Positions 36,718 to 45,754 of a stretch of DNA of 64,000 nucleotides are shown here, in pieces (position 1 is the first letter of the stretch; each line of letters starts with the position of its first letter). The notes beneath the pieces were generated by a model. The model did not search any database. It was not told the DNA's origin and saw only the letters and a program-made list of their open reading frames with translations. A program made the translations under genes and the position numbers. Source of the DNA: Parabacteroides sp. TM07-1AC (GTDB lineage Bacteria; Bacteroidota; Bacteroidia; Bacteroidales; Tannerellaceae); the NCBI RefSeq assembly GCF_003480915.1, contig NZ_QUKD01000002.1, positions 1-64,000 of the forward strand. Direction: 5' to 3'.

Positions 36718-38151
36718 CTATATAATCTCTGTTGTCCCTTCCAGGCGATATTGCTGGAACGATTCCGGTATGCCGCAGATCGACAGCAGGTTGATCAATG
36801 CGACATCATACTGGTAATAGGCGAGCAGGAAAGCTGTCTTTACTTTTGAGAGCATGACTTCAGCATCGACCACTTCCGTTGAAGTAGCCATTCCCTCCTG
36901 GAACGATTTCTGACGGATACGGACCAGTTCCTCACTCATTTCCAAGGTCGTATTCAGTGCCTTTACATTATCGAGTGCATTCTGTATTTGAGTATAGTAT
37001 TTATCGACACCGACTTTCAACTCGGTAACGGCTTTATCCTTCCCGATCGCCAATGTCTGGCTGGTCAGTCGTGCCTGCCGGATTTTCTTCTCCCGGTTCA
37101 AACCATCAAAAATATTCCAGGTAAAACCGACCCCGATCATCGTACGGGGCATAAGATATTTATCTATGCCATTCGAATACAGTGTCTGTTTTCCGAACAA
37201 GGCAATAGTAGGAAGGTATCCGGTACGCCCGATCTTCAGCTCGTTGCCGGCAATATTCTCCTGTAACTTTAACTGATTTACCATATAGTTATTGACCGGA
37301 ACCAACTCCCTGAAATAATCGGCTGAAGGAATATTTTCATTGATAAAAAGAGCGGTGGTCGTACTGATCTCCTTGTCTGCATCCATATCTATCAGGCTTT
37401 TCAACGCCTGTTGTGCCACTTCCAGGTCTTTGCGTGCCGATTCAAGTTCGCGTTTGGCTTCATCCATGCTCACCTGGGCAAAAAGACGTTCCGCCCGGTT
37501 GATCATCCCGTTCTGTTCCAGTTTAAGTGCCTGGTCATAATGGGTTTTCAACGAATTATAAGTAGCCTCCCTCACCGTTAAGACCCGCTGGCCCAAACGC
37601 AAACCGAAATAACATTCGATCAATTTCGATTGCTGGTCGGCGTTGACCTGTTCACGGTTCACTTCAGCAATACCGACCATCGTTTTTCCGATCTTACTGG
37701 CGAAGATTCGTTTCCCTCCGGTAAAGACCGGCCAGGTCACACTGGCGTCGATAGAAGTAATGTTCTGTGAAATAAGCGGAAGTGTCAGTGTATTTTGGCC
37801 GATTTTATCCAGAATGGAAGAGATAAACTGGTCGTCGGGCAGAATGGAATGAACAAAATCCTTGGCAGGATCGGTAAACTGGTCCAAAGGCTGACGAACC
37901 TCGACCGGATTCGACATGTGAACAAAGGCACCGGCTGCACCCACTGACGGATACCAGAACGAGTTAAGTTTCTGATGCTCGTTTTTTGCCAGTTCAACCT
38001 CCTTCCCTGCCATCCGGATACTCCGGTTTCCTTTTTGAAGCAACTCCATCGACTGTTCCAGACTGAGGTCGATCGTTGTTGTCTGAGCAGAAGTCACGGC
38101 AGGAAAAAGAAGCAGCAAGCCAATACTGAAATGCGTTAAGTTATTAATCAT
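36718..38151 (-). CDS. TolC family outer-membrane efflux protein
   Basis: This is the outer-membrane exit channel of an exporter. A signal peptide (LLLLFPAVTSAQ) precedes two OEP domains of about 190 residues each. The first begins SLEQSMELLQKGNRSIRMAG and has EQNGMINRAERLFAQVSMDE. The second has GFTWNIFDGLNREKKIRQAR and KSFQEGMATSTEVVDAEVML. The 477-residue length is typical. It is the first gene of the operon TolC-HlyD-permease-permease. Confidence 0.93.
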   Translation of the reverse strand: MINNLTHFSIGLLLLFPAVTSAQTTTIDLSLEQSMELLQKGNRSIRMAGKEVELAKNEHQKLNSFWYPSVGAAGAFVHMSNPVEVRQPLDQFTDPAKDFVHSILPDDQFISSILDKIGQNTLTLPLISQNITSIDASVTWPVFTGGKRIFASKIGKTMVGIAEVNREQVNADQQSKLIECYFGLRLGQRVLTVREATYNSLKTHYDQALKLEQNGMINRAERLFAQVSMDEAKRELESARKDLEVAQQALKSLIDMDADKEISTTTALFINENIPSADYFRELVPVNNYMVNQLKLQENIAGNELKIGRTGYLPTIALFGKQTLYSNGIDKYLMPRTMIGVGFTWNIFDGLNREKKIRQARLTSQTLAIGKDKAVTELKVGVDKYYTQIQNALDNVKALNTTLEMSEELVRIRQKSFQEGMATSTEVVDAEVMLSKVKTAFLLAYYQYDVALINLLSICGIPESFQQYRLEGTTEII

Positions 38152-38223
38152 AAATGCGTTTAAATTTAGTTTGAGCGAAATTTATGATTAATAACAACCC
38201 CTTCTCCGGGATTGTTCAGCGGG

Positions 38224-39441
38224 CTAACTTCCTTTTTGGGTCGCTTTCTTTAAGTCAGGCAAGAACCAGGTGACCAGTCCGATCAGTGGCATATAGGCAC
38301 AAACATTATAGACCGTCTCAATACCATAATGGTCCGCCAGATTACCCAGTACAGCCGAAGCGATCCCTGCTACTCCAAAAGAAAAGCCAAAGAACAAACC
38401 TGAGATAAGTCCCAATTTATAAGGTAATAACTCTTGGGCATACACTAAAATAGCCGGAAACGCAGACGATAAAACCAAACCGACACAAAAACTCAGAACC
38501 GCAGTCAGATACAAACTATCTACGTGAGGCATTAGCAAAGAAAAAGGAGCCGCCCCGAGAATGGAAGCCCAAATAACATATTTACGTCCAACTTTATCTC
38601 CTATAGGACCTCCCATCAATGTACCAATAGCAGTTGCTATCAGGAAAATAAATAAAAACAACTGGGAGGATTGAACACTGACCCCAAACTTCTCTATCAG
38701 ATAAAAGGTATAATAACTGCTTAAACTTGCCATATAAATATATTTGGAAAAGATAAGAATCAACAAGATAGAAATGGAGAATATTGTTTTTCCCAGTGAC
38801 AAAGGCATTTCGACATGTCGTCTGGCTACCCCCATATCTTCCTGTTTAAACCGTAAAAGCAGCCCTTTATACCAGCGCCCCACATATGTCATGACAAGAA
38901 TAGCGATAAAAGCCAGGATAGAGAAAAAAGCAATGTTACTACGTCCGTAAGGAGCTACCACAATAGCCACGAGCAACGGTCCCAGCGATCCCCCCAGATT
39001 TCCCCCGACCTGAAATAACGATTGTGCCAGTCCTCTCTTTCCCCCTGATGCTAAAGAAGTCAATCGGGAAGCCTCCGGATGGAATATGGACGATCCCGCA
39101 CCAATCAAAGCTACAGAACATAAAATTCCGGGGAAACTATTGACCACAGAAAGTGAAAGCATCCCTATCAGCGTAAAAGTCATTCCGATAGGTAATGACC
39201 AAGGAGACGGACGTTTGTCAAAATATAATCCGGTAAGCGGCTGAAAAACAGATCCTGCTAACTGAAATACCAACGTGATCAACCCGATCTGTGCAAATGT
39301 CAACGCTAAATCATCTTTAAATAACGGATAAACGGCTGTTATGACGGATTGCAACGAATCATTTATACAATGTGAAATGCTTAACGCTACCAATATCCGG
39401 AAAGTAATGCCACTGACCGGTTCTACTCTATTTTGTCCCAT
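38224..39441 (-). CDS. MFS transporter, fosmidomycin-resistance (Fsr) type
   Basis: This is a twelve-helix major facilitator of 405 residues. The pattern SISHCINDSLQSVITAVYPL near the start, QPLTGLYFDKRP in the loop between helices 2 and 3, and FHPEASRLTSLASGGKRGLA are those of Fsr-like exporters. GGPIGDKVGRKYVIWASI marks the loop of the second half. It exports small hydrophilic drugs in the described member. It stands alone. Confidence 0.88.
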   Translation of the reverse strand: MGQNRVEPVSGITFRILVALSISHCINDSLQSVITAVYPLFKDDLALTFAQIGLITLVFQLAGSVFQPLTGLYFDKRPSPWSLPIGMTFTLIGMLSLSVVNSFPGILCSVALIGAGSSIFHPEASRLTSLASGGKRGLAQSLFQVGGNLGGSLGPLLVAIVVAPYGRSNIAFFSILAFIAILVMTYVGRWYKGLLLRFKQEDMGVARRHVEMPLSLGKTIFSISILLILIFSKYIYMASLSSYYTFYLIEKFGVSVQSSQLFLFIFLIATAIGTLMGGPIGDKVGRKYVIWASILGAAPFSLLMPHVDSLYLTAVLSFCVGLVLSSAFPAILVYAQELLPYKLGLISGLFFGFSFGVAGIASAVLGNLADHYGIETVYNVCAYMPLIGLVTWFLPDLKKATQKGS

Positions 39442-39469
39442 TTGTTAACCTTATTGCCTGATTGGACCG

Positions 39470-39477
39470 CAAAATTA
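39470..39477 (-). promoter_or_regulatory. -7 box of the MFS gene
   Basis: Minus-strand TAATTTTG lies 28 bases before the ATG. Confidence 0.55.
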
Positions 39478-39910
39478 CATATAAAAACAACGGATTGCTA
39501 ATATCGCTACTTTTTATTTACAGGGGGATTTGTCGGGGAATAGTGTATTTTCTTTCTTTTTGGAGTTGTAAAAATCTATCAATTAACATTTACATTTGTT
39601 TCCATCCATTTCACACAAGACCTATGTTTCATAATCCGACTTTCAGTTCGGCACTCTTTTAACAAAACTTTTCTTTCAGTTCTTTTTGATTCTTTACGTA
39701 AATTGCCGTGAGCTAAATAGCCTTATGGTTGTTTTATCGTTGAACAACTAAACAAAAAACATGAATAATGAGATTTAAACTTTAGAGCTGCGCCGGAGAT
39801 GAAAGGTAATCTTGTATCCATCTCTCCCGAAACCTACGCCAATTCCCCCTATCTCCCTTATCGCCCTGATGTAAGAGATCATTCACTCCGGGGCAGTATC
39901 TAAGTTTAAT
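39478..39910. other. Intergenic stretch without a recognisable feature
   Basis: Between the MFS promoter and the FHA gene stop I see no credible gene, structural RNA or repeat. Short frames here lack a plausible start signal. Confidence 0.5.
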
Positions 39911-40453
39911 TTAAAAATCTTCCTCTTCTTCCCCTCCCGGAACATGAAGTATAAAAGTAGTCGCACCGATCGTCACAATAGCTCCTCCCCCGATACGCAC
40001 CTGTTCTTTTTTTCCTAAAAGTACACTGCGAAGGAATGTACCGGTCATACTCTCGTTATCACGCAAGGTATAAATCAATTTTCCCTGCTTATCTTCTTTT
40101 ACATTAATAATACAATGTTTGCGTCCCACACTCGGATCACTGGTAATGATAGGCACATCCACACCTTCCGTATCTTTATTCCTTCGTCCTATCATATTAT
40201 CGCCCATCACAAGCGGCAGTTCCTGTTTAAAACCAAACGTATTTTCGATCACAGTAATATAACCGCAAGAAAAATCAGGCTCCTTCACCTCTTTTTCCTG
40301 GCCGGACTCCGTACGGACCGTCTTACGTCCCAGCTTTATCTTGAACTGCGATCCGCATTGCGGACATACAAAAGCCAAAATCTTTCCATCCGGATATTTG
40401 GTTTCATCGAACGATAACTGATTATCACATTTGGGGCAGAATATTCTTTTCAT
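39911..40453 (-). CDS. Zinc-ribbon and FHA domain protein
   Basis: This 180-residue protein starts with a zinc ribbon (Cys6, Cys9, Cys30, Cys33: FCPKCDNQ and FVCPQCGSQ). An FHA phosphothreonine-binding domain follows at about 85-165: IGRRNKDTEGVDVPI with Arg, PSVGRKHCII with Ser-Arg-His, and MTGTFLRSVLL. It ends with an acidic tail (GGEEEEDF). It could read serine/threonine phosphorylation. No kinase gene is adjacent. Confidence 0.88.
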   Translation of the reverse strand: MKRIFCPKCDNQLSFDETKYPDGKILAFVCPQCGSQFKIKLGRKTVRTESGQEKEVKEPDFSCGYITVIENTFGFKQELPLVMGDNMIGRRNKDTEGVDVPIITSDPSVGRKHCIINVKEDKQGKLIYTLRDNESMTGTFLRSVLLGKKEQVRIGGGAIVTIGATTFILHVPGGEEEEDF

Positions 40454-40488
40454 ATCTTTATTTGAAGCATTTACGTTTAACAGGGGTA

Positions 40489-40496
40489 CAAAGATA
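40489..40496 (-). promoter_or_regulatory. -7 box of the FHA gene
   Basis: Minus-strand TATCTTTG lies 35 bases before the ATG. Confidence 0.65.
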
Positions 40497-40534
40497 AGTT
40501 TTTTCTACGGATATAAAGACCGATAGGCTATAAA

Positions 40535-40606
40535 CAAAAAAAGGCTATCCATCACGGACAGCCAATCTTCATTGTTAACCTTAAATCTAATACCATGAAA
40601 AACACG
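40535..40606 (-). ncRNA. Candidate small RNA, about 70 nt
   Basis: The minus strand has a TATATTTG box at 40610-40617, then about 40 bases with ATGGTATTAGATTTAAGG, then a stem GGCTGTCC/GGATAGCC and seven Ts (40536-40542). One stem pair is G-U on this strand and would be an A/C mismatch on the other, which supports minus-strand transcription. The start at about 40606 is estimated from the box. I recall a very similar GGTATTAGATTTAAGGTTAA block in other Bacteroidales but cannot name the family. It may also terminate the NAD kinase transcript. Confidence 0.6.
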
Positions 40607-40609
40607 ATG

Positions 40610-40617
40610 CAAATATA
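40610..40617 (-). promoter_or_regulatory. -7 box of the candidate small RNA
   Basis: Minus-strand TATATTTG followed by C, with no obvious TTTG at -33. Confidence 0.55.
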
Positions 40618-40731
40618 GAGGTTTTATGTTATGTAGCATAATATTTCACTTGGAAATCTCATTTATTTAACCAGGTTTAACAAATACATGCTATAAAACA
40701 TCTTTCTAGAACAGTTTGACCTCTTCTAACG

Positions 40732-41607
40732 CTACTTCATTCTTGCATCGGCTCCCCACATCAGCTTCTCACGAAGTGTCTGATAGAAGGTATGATTATA
40801 TCTTTTTATCACCTTCGTGGTATAATCGGCTTTTGTTATCGTCAACTGGATACCTGCCGGAAAAACTTCCGAACGACCGTCCAGGGAGATCAGAAAGGAT
40901 TTGTTACGACTTTCTACCCCTAGCGTGATCGTATAGTTATCCGGTATGATCAGCGGACGCACATTCAGGGAGTGGGGCGCAACAGGACTCAGTACCAGGT
41001 TCTTGCTTTGTGGAATGATGATCGGACCGTTCACACTCATAGAGTAAGCAGTCGAACCTGTCGGCGTTGCGATCAACAGACCGTCAGCCTGATAAGATGC
41101 CAGGTATTCATCATTCAGGGAAGTATGGATCGTGATCATCGAAGAGGTATCGCGCTTTAGGATCGCAATCTCATTCAAGGCATAATTGTAACCGCGAAAT
41201 ACCCGCCCTTCCGTATAAAGCCGCAACAGCGTGCGTTCTTCTATCTTATAATAGTTCTTGAACAATTCGTCCAGCGTATCCTCTATATCATTACCTCCCA
41301 CATCGGCAAGAAATCCCAGCCGTCCGGTATTAATACCCAGTATAGGGATATCCTGACGGTTCACACGTGCCGCCGTCCGCAGAAACGTACCGTCGCCACC
41401 GACGCTCAGAGCTACATCGAGATCAAAATGATCGTCCGTCAGCAATCCTGCAATGGGAGGTTCATAATTCAGGCCATCAGCCAGAAAATTATAAAAACGG
41501 ACATCCACATAGATCTCCGCCTCCTGCGATATCAGCTTTTCAAACAACCGTTTTATCTGACTTTGTTTCTCGACCTGATACTCGCTGCCAAAAATACCTA
41601 CCTTCAT
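40732..41607 (-). CDS. nadK: NAD kinase
   Basis: This enzyme phosphorylates NAD to NADP. The GGDGT motif is at 70-74 (SVGGDGTFLRTAA). NTGRLGFLADV and the nucleotide loop ATPTGSTAYSMSVNGP follow. The 291-residue length is standard. The start gives MKVGIFGSEY. An AATTGAAAATTG repeat fills the gap to the CBS gene upstream, so the two may still share a transcript. Confidence 0.96.
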   Translation of the reverse strand: MKVGIFGSEYQVEKQSQIKRLFEKLISQEAEIYVDVRFYNFLADGLNYEPPIAGLLTDDHFDLDVALSVGGDGTFLRTAARVNRQDIPILGINTGRLGFLADVGGNDIEDTLDELFKNYYKIEERTLLRLYTEGRVFRGYNYALNEIAILKRDTSSMITIHTSLNDEYLASYQADGLLIATPTGSTAYSMSVNGPIIIPQSKNLVLSPVAPHSLNVRPLIIPDNYTITLGVESRNKSFLISLDGRSEVFPAGIQLTITKADYTTKVIKRYNHTFYQTLREKLMWGADARMK

Positions 41608-41609
41608 AT

Positions 41610-41692
41610 AATTGAAAATTGAAAATTGAAAATTGAGAATTAAGAGCTGAACACATTACTAATTTTCAATTCTCAATTCTCAATTTTCAATT
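41610..41692. repeat. AATTGAAAATTG inverted repeat between nadK and the CBS gene
   Basis: Four AATTGAAAATTG-type units on the left (41610-41641) face four on the right (41661-41692) in opposite orientation, around a 19-base loop. It is the second copy of the family at 35630-35710. Confidence 0.85.
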
Positions 41693-41694
41693 TA

Positions 41695-42354
41695 TTAAAT
41701 GTTCATATAATGCAACAACTCGTTCATCCGCTGCTGCAACAGATCATCCACCATCCCTTTTTCCATGAAATAATAGAGGACGGTATAATTGAAACGCTCG
41801 AAACTACGGATCACCGGCGAAGCATCCTCCAGGTCGATCTTAATAATAAGATGTAACCTTCCGGTATCTTTATCCGTGTACGAAAGCAGATTCAATACAT
41901 GCGCATTATTCGATTCGATCAAACGGGCAATATCCGTCAGTGAATAATCCTGCGGCATCACCTCCAGGACAAACACACTGCCCGAAGTTTCGGCATTACA
42001 CAATTCCGAAAGAATATCGATCAGTTTCTCTCTTGTAATCGCCCCCTGATACTCCCCTTCCGGACTGACCACCGGCAACAAGCTCAACTGGTAGCGGGCG
42101 ATCAGCGCAAGCGCCTCGTGGATATGCGTATTCTCCATCACACTGGGAGCAAACAGAACCGGCTCGCCTATCGTTGCCGCAGGATCAGGCATAGCCATCA
42201 GATCCTTTTCCGAGATCAGGCAACGGTATATCCCCTCGCTCAACAAAGGCAGATGTTTTAACTTAAAATCATCCATCAATGCCAACGCGTATTCCCCTGT
42301 GTCAAAACTTTTTAACACGGGAAGTTCCTTCGTTATGAAATCTTTCACCAACAT
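41695..42354 (-). CDS. CBS domain pair protein
   Basis: I start this at 42354 (MLVKDFITKELPVLK), giving 219 residues. An in-frame ATG at 42513 would run into pdxJ and past the promoter. Two CBS domains are visible: KDFITKELPVLKSFDTGEYA and MENTHIHEALALIARYQLSL. An ACT-like C-terminal part (LLSYTDKDTGRLHLIIKIDL) follows. CBS pairs bind adenosyl nucleotides and usually regulate. The gene diverges from pdxJ over a shared 85-base region and lies before nadK. Confidence 0.85.
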   Translation of the reverse strand: MLVKDFITKELPVLKSFDTGEYALALMDDFKLKHLPLLSEGIYRCLISEKDLMAMPDPAATIGEPVLFAPSVMENTHIHEALALIARYQLSLLPVVSPEGEYQGAITREKLIDILSELCNAETSGSVFVLEVMPQDYSLTDIARLIESNNAHVLNLLSYTDKDTGRLHLIIKIDLEDASPVIRSFERFNYTVLYYFMEKGMVDDLLQQRMNELLHYMNI

Positions 42355-42380
42355 TATTCTGTTAATTCCCTTAATTCTGC

Positions 42381-42410
42381 TAAATTTGCCGATACTTTTG
42401 TGCAAATGTA
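42381..42410. promoter_or_regulatory. Crowded divergent promoters for pdxJ and the CBS gene
   Basis: Plus-strand boxes TAAATTTG (42381-42388) and TACTTTTG (42393-42400) face pdxJ. Minus-strand TACATTTG (42403-42410) faces the CBS gene. They lie within 30 bases of each other. Confidence 0.6.
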
Positions 42411-42439
42411 ATGAAAGAAAAAAGATATAACGATATACG

Positions 42440-43156
42440 ATGACAAATTTAAGTGTAAACATTAACAAGGTTGCAACCATCCGTAACGCACGCGGAGGTA
42501 ACATGCCTGACATTTTAAAAGTAGCTCAAGATTGCGAAAATTTCGGTGCACAAGGAATTACAGTCCATCCACGTCCGGACGAACGACATATCAAATACAG
42601 TGACGTGTACGCGTTGAAACCTCTTATCAGGACAGAATTTAACATTGAAGGGTATCCTTGTAACAATTTTATAGACCTGGTATTAAAAGTAAAACCGACA
42701 CAGGTGACACTGGTTCCGGATGCACCCGATGCCATCACCTCCAATGCCGGCTGGGATGTAAAGGCTAACTTCGACTTGTTGAGTGAACTGGTCGATACGT
42801 TCACGGCTCAGGGAATCCGCACTTCTATCTTCGTTGGAACCGACCTGGCCAACATCGAACTGGCGGCAAAAACAGGTACCGACCGCATCGAACTGTACAC
42901 AGAGCCTTATGCAACCAATTACCCGGTAAACAAGGAAGAAGCCATCGCTCCTTTCGTTGCTGCCGCACAACTGGCAAAGAATTTGGGAATGGGAGTCAAT
43001 GCGGGCCACGACCTGAGCCTGGAAAACCTGGCGTGGTTCAGTCAGAACATACCCTGGCTGGAAGAGGTTTCCATTGGTCATGCCCTGATCTGCGACGCGT
43101 TGTATCACGGATTGCAGGAGACCATTTCATTATATAAAGCATGCTTGCAACAATAA
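42440..43156 (+). CDS. pdxJ: Pyridoxine 5'-phosphate synthase
   Basis: This enzyme makes pyridoxine 5'-phosphate in the DXP-dependent vitamin B6 pathway. The 238-residue barrel starts [20 protein letters not shown] and has [28 protein letters not shown] and [12 protein letters not shown]. These match PdxJ throughout. It lies 36 bases before the ExbB gene, an arrangement I recall from related genomes. Confidence 0.96.
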   Translation: MTNLSVNINKVATIRNARGGNMPDILKVAQDCENFGAQGITVHPRPDERHIKYSDVYALKPLIRTEFNIEGYPCNNFIDLVLKVKPTQVTLVPDAPDAITSNAGWDVKANFDLLSELVDTFTAQGIRTSIFVGTDLANIELAAKTGTDRIELYTEPYATNYPVNKEEAIAPFVAAAQLAKNLGMGVNAGHDLSLENLAWFSQNIPWLEEVSIGHALICDALYHGLQETISLYKACLQQ

Positions 43157-43192
43157 GAACGAACTAATATTAACGAATAAGTATACAAATCT

Positions 43193-43903
43193 ATGAGTAT
43201 TTTACTTTCCCTACAGGCAGTAGGGGCACAGACAGCAGAGCAGATGCCGGATCTGACGGCAGTAACAGTCCCCACTGAAGCAGAGATCAATGTAATAGAC
43301 CTTGCATTCAAAGGAGGGTGGATCATGGTTGTACTATTGCTGTTATCACTAATGGCAGGCTACATCTTCATCCAGCGTTTATTAGTTATCCGCCGTGCGG
43401 GTAAAGAAGATCAGAATTTCATGAACCGTATCAAAGACTATATCCACGAAGGGAAAGTGGACTCGGCACTGAACCTGTGCCGTAGCACCAACACCCCTTC
43501 CGCCCGTATGATCGAAAAGGGTATCACCCGTCTGGGACGCCCGATGAACGATGTACTCGTTGCCATCGAAAACGTGGGTAACCTGGAAATTGCGAAACTC
43601 GAAAAAGGCTTTCCGCTGATCGCTACGACAGCTGCCGGAGCTCCTATGTTGGGTTTCCTCGGAACGGTAACCGGTATGGTACGCGCCTTCTTCGATATGG
43701 CGAATGCCGGAACGAACGTTGACGTATCCTTATTGTCCGGAGGTATTTACGAAGCACTTGTAACCACCGTCGGCGGTCTGGTAGTCGGTATCATCACCCT
43801 GTTTGCTTACAACTACCTGGTTTCACAGGTCGATAACGTAGTGAACAAGATGGAAGCCCGCACCATGGAATTTATGGATTTATTGAACGAACCGGCTAAT
43901 TAA
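43193..43903 (+). CDS. exbB: MotA/TolQ/ExbB proton channel protein
   Basis: This 236-residue inner-membrane protein uses the proton gradient to drive TonB. It has three membrane segments, with the family core KGFPLIATTAAGAPMLGFLG and the last segment VGGLVVGIITLFAYNYLV. The N-terminus is periplasmic. It forms an operon with ExbD (8-base gap) and TonB (5-base gap). Confidence 0.94.
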   Translation: MSILLSLQAVGAQTAEQMPDLTAVTVPTEAEINVIDLAFKGGWIMVVLLLLSLMAGYIFIQRLLVIRRAGKEDQNFMNRIKDYIHEGKVDSALNLCRSTNTPSARMIEKGITRLGRPMNDVLVAIENVGNLEIAKLEKGFPLIATTAAGAPMLGFLGTVTGMVRAFFDMANAGTNVDVSLLSGGIYEALVTTVGGLVVGIITLFAYNYLVSQVDNVVNKMEARTMEFMDLLNEPAN

Positions 43904-43911
43904 CAAAGCGA

Positions 43912-44322
43912 ATGGCACTAAAACGAAGAACAAAAGTAAACGAAGCCTTCAGCATGGCATCCATGACCGACGTCATATTCCTGCTGCTGATCTTCTTTAT
44001 GGTCACCTCTACGGTAGTCATTCCGAATGCCATCAAGGTAACATTGCCGCAGGCGAAGAAGCAGACGGCAGCCAAACCGCTCACGCGGGTTACCATCGAT
44101 GCCAACCTGAATTACTACGTAGCATTCGGTAACCAGCGGGAAACGCAGGTCACGTTCGACGAGATCACCCCGTTCCTGCAAGACAGTTACGCAAAAGAGC
44201 CCGAAATGTTCGTCGCCCTTTATGCAGACGAGACAGTTCCTTATAAAGAAATCGTAAAGATCCTGAACATAGCGAACGAAAACAAATTCAAGATGGTGCT
44301 TGCCACCCGTGCGCAGAAATAA
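43912..44322 (+). CDS. exbD: ExbD/TolR biopolymer transport protein
   Basis: This 136-residue partner of ExbB has the single N-terminal helix with the essential aspartate (SMTDVIFLLLIFFMVTSTV) and a periplasmic domain that ends ANENKFKMVLATR. It lies between ExbB and TonB. Confidence 0.95.
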   Translation: MALKRRTKVNEAFSMASMTDVIFLLLIFFMVTSTVVIPNAIKVTLPQAKKQTAAKPLTRVTIDANLNYYVAFGNQRETQVTFDEITPFLQDSYAKEPEMFVALYADETVPYKEIVKILNIANENKFKMVLATRAQK

Positions 44323-44327
44323 CAGAT

Positions 44328-45164
44328 ATGAAATTCAACAAAGATGACATATACAGTATAACCGGTTCGGTCGCATTTCACCTGGCGATCTTCCTGATCC
44401 TGTTGTTCACGGTACTACGTACGGAAATTCCGGAAGAAGACGGGGGTGTCCTTGTCAACTTCGGGAATGTAAACTCCGCCGCCGGTACCTTCGAACCTAA
44501 ATACACCGGACAGGAACTGCCCCAGGAGACGACCACTCCTCCACCGCCACCCACTCCGCCGGTAGAAACACCGAAAGAGGAAGTGATCACGCAGGACATC
44601 GAAGAGAGTGTTGCCATAGCAGATGCTAAAAAGAAAGAAGAGCAACGCAAGAAGGAAGAAGAGCGTAAACGGAAAGAGGAAGAGGATCGCCGTAAACGGG
44701 AAGAGGCTGAAAAGAAACGCCTGGAAGAAGAACGTCGCAAGAAAGAACAGGCCATCAGCAACCGTGTTGCCGGAGCATTCGGTATCGGCGGTGCTGAAGG
44801 AAACAGCCAGGGCGATGCAGAAACAGGCGCAGGTAACCAGGGAAGTCCGTTCGGTAACTCCGACCACGGAGCCAACGAAGGCGTAGGCGGATACGGTTCA
44901 TTCAACCTGAACGGTCGTTCTATCGGAGCCGGAGGCTTGCCCCGCCCCGCTTACACGATCCAGGAAGAAGGAAAGATCGTGATCAACATTACAGTAGACC
45001 CGAAAGGGAATGTAATATTTACAGAAATAGGTAGAGGTACCAACATCGACAACGCTTCCATGCGTAAAAGTGCGTTGGATGCCGCCAAACGTGCTAAGTT
45101 CAATAGCATCAACGGGGCAAACAACCAGAGCGGTACGATAACCTATGTGTATAAACTTAAATAA
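44328..45164 (+). CDS. tonB: TonB family energy transducer
   Basis: This 278-residue protein has an N-terminal membrane anchor (VAFHLAIFLILLFTVL), a proline-rich span (PPPPPTPPVETPKEE), a charged KKEEQRKKEEER coiled coil at about 98-145, and a glycine-rich linker. The C-terminal TonB-type domain contains EEGKIVINITVDPKGNV. It conveys energy to outer-membrane TonB-dependent receptors. The long coiled coil makes it look like TolA as well. Confidence 0.9.
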   Translation: MKFNKDDIYSITGSVAFHLAIFLILLFTVLRTEIPEEDGGVLVNFGNVNSAAGTFEPKYTGQELPQETTTPPPPPTPPVETPKEEVITQDIEESVAIADAKKKEEQRKKEEERKRKEEEDRRKREEAEKKRLEEERRKKEQAISNRVAGAFGIGGAEGNSQGDAETGAGNQGSPFGNSDHGANEGVGGYGSFNLNGRSIGAGGLPRPAYTIQEEGKIVINITVDPKGNVIFTEIGRGTNIDNASMRKSALDAAKRAKFNSINGANNQSGTITYVYKLK

Positions 45165-45192
45165 GTTGACAACTGTCAACTAAAAAAGGAGG
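45164..45192 (+). promoter_or_regulatory. Short palindrome and strong ribosome binding site before the DJ-1 gene
   Basis: AGTTGACA and TGTCAACT (45164-45181) form an 8-bp stem related to the repeat at 3080. AGGAGG at 45187-45192 is an unusually complete Shine-Dalgarno site for Bacteroidetes. Confidence 0.55.
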
Positions 45193-45196
45193 TAAT

Positions 45197-45742
45197 ATGA
45201 AGAAAGCAATTGTATTTTTAGCCAACGGCTTCGAAGAAATGGAAGCCCTGGGCACAGTCGATATCCTGCGCCGCGGAGGTATCGAAGTGACAACTGTTTC
45301 CATCACAGACAATCCTGTTGTAATAGGAGCACATAATGTTCCGGTTACCGCTGATACAACGCTGGGAAAAGCAGACCTGGCCGGAGCCGATGCACTTGTA
45401 CTGCCCGGCGGTATGCCCGGAGCAGCCAACCTGAATGATTCGGAGCCGGTAAAAGAAGCCCTGTTGCAGCAATACCGTGAAGGAAAGATCGTTGCCGCCA
45501 TCTGTGCAGCTCCGATGGTTCTAGGTGGACTGGGATTGCTGAAAGACCGTAACGCTACCTGCTATCCGGGCTTCGAACCGAAACTGATCGGAGCTAATGT
45601 AACCGGTGAAGCTGTTGAAGTTTCCGACAATGTGATTACCGGCAAAGGTCCCGGATTGGTTATGAACTTTGCCCTTGCCTTAGTTGCAGCTATTAAGAGC
45701 GAAGCTGTGGCTGAAGAAGTGGCGGCTGGGTTGCTGTTATAA
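45197..45742 (+). CDS. DJ-1/PfpI family protein
   Basis: This 181-residue protein has the conserved nucleophile Cys103 in AAICAAPMVLG and Glu15 in NGFEEMEA, with PGGMPGAANL at 70-79. The family includes deglycases, glyoxalase-like enzymes and chaperones (YajL, ThiJ). It lies 32 bases after tonB. Confidence 0.92.
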   Translation: MKKAIVFLANGFEEMEALGTVDILRRGGIEVTTVSITDNPVVIGAHNVPVTADTTLGKADLAGADALVLPGGMPGAANLNDSEPVKEALLQQYREGKIVAAICAAPMVLGGLGLLKDRNATCYPGFEPKLIGANVTGEAVEVSDNVITGKGPGLVMNFALALVAAIKSEAVAEEVAAGLLL

Positions 45743-45754
45743 AAAACAAAGACT

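Noticed and set aside
39462..39662. A 66-residue plus-strand frame after the MFS gene
   Set aside because: It overlaps the MFS promoter and has no domain or ribosome binding site.
42355..42513. A longer N-terminus for the CBS protein
   Set aside because: It would cross the divergent promoters and enter pdxJ. The shorter start at 42354 has its own promoter.
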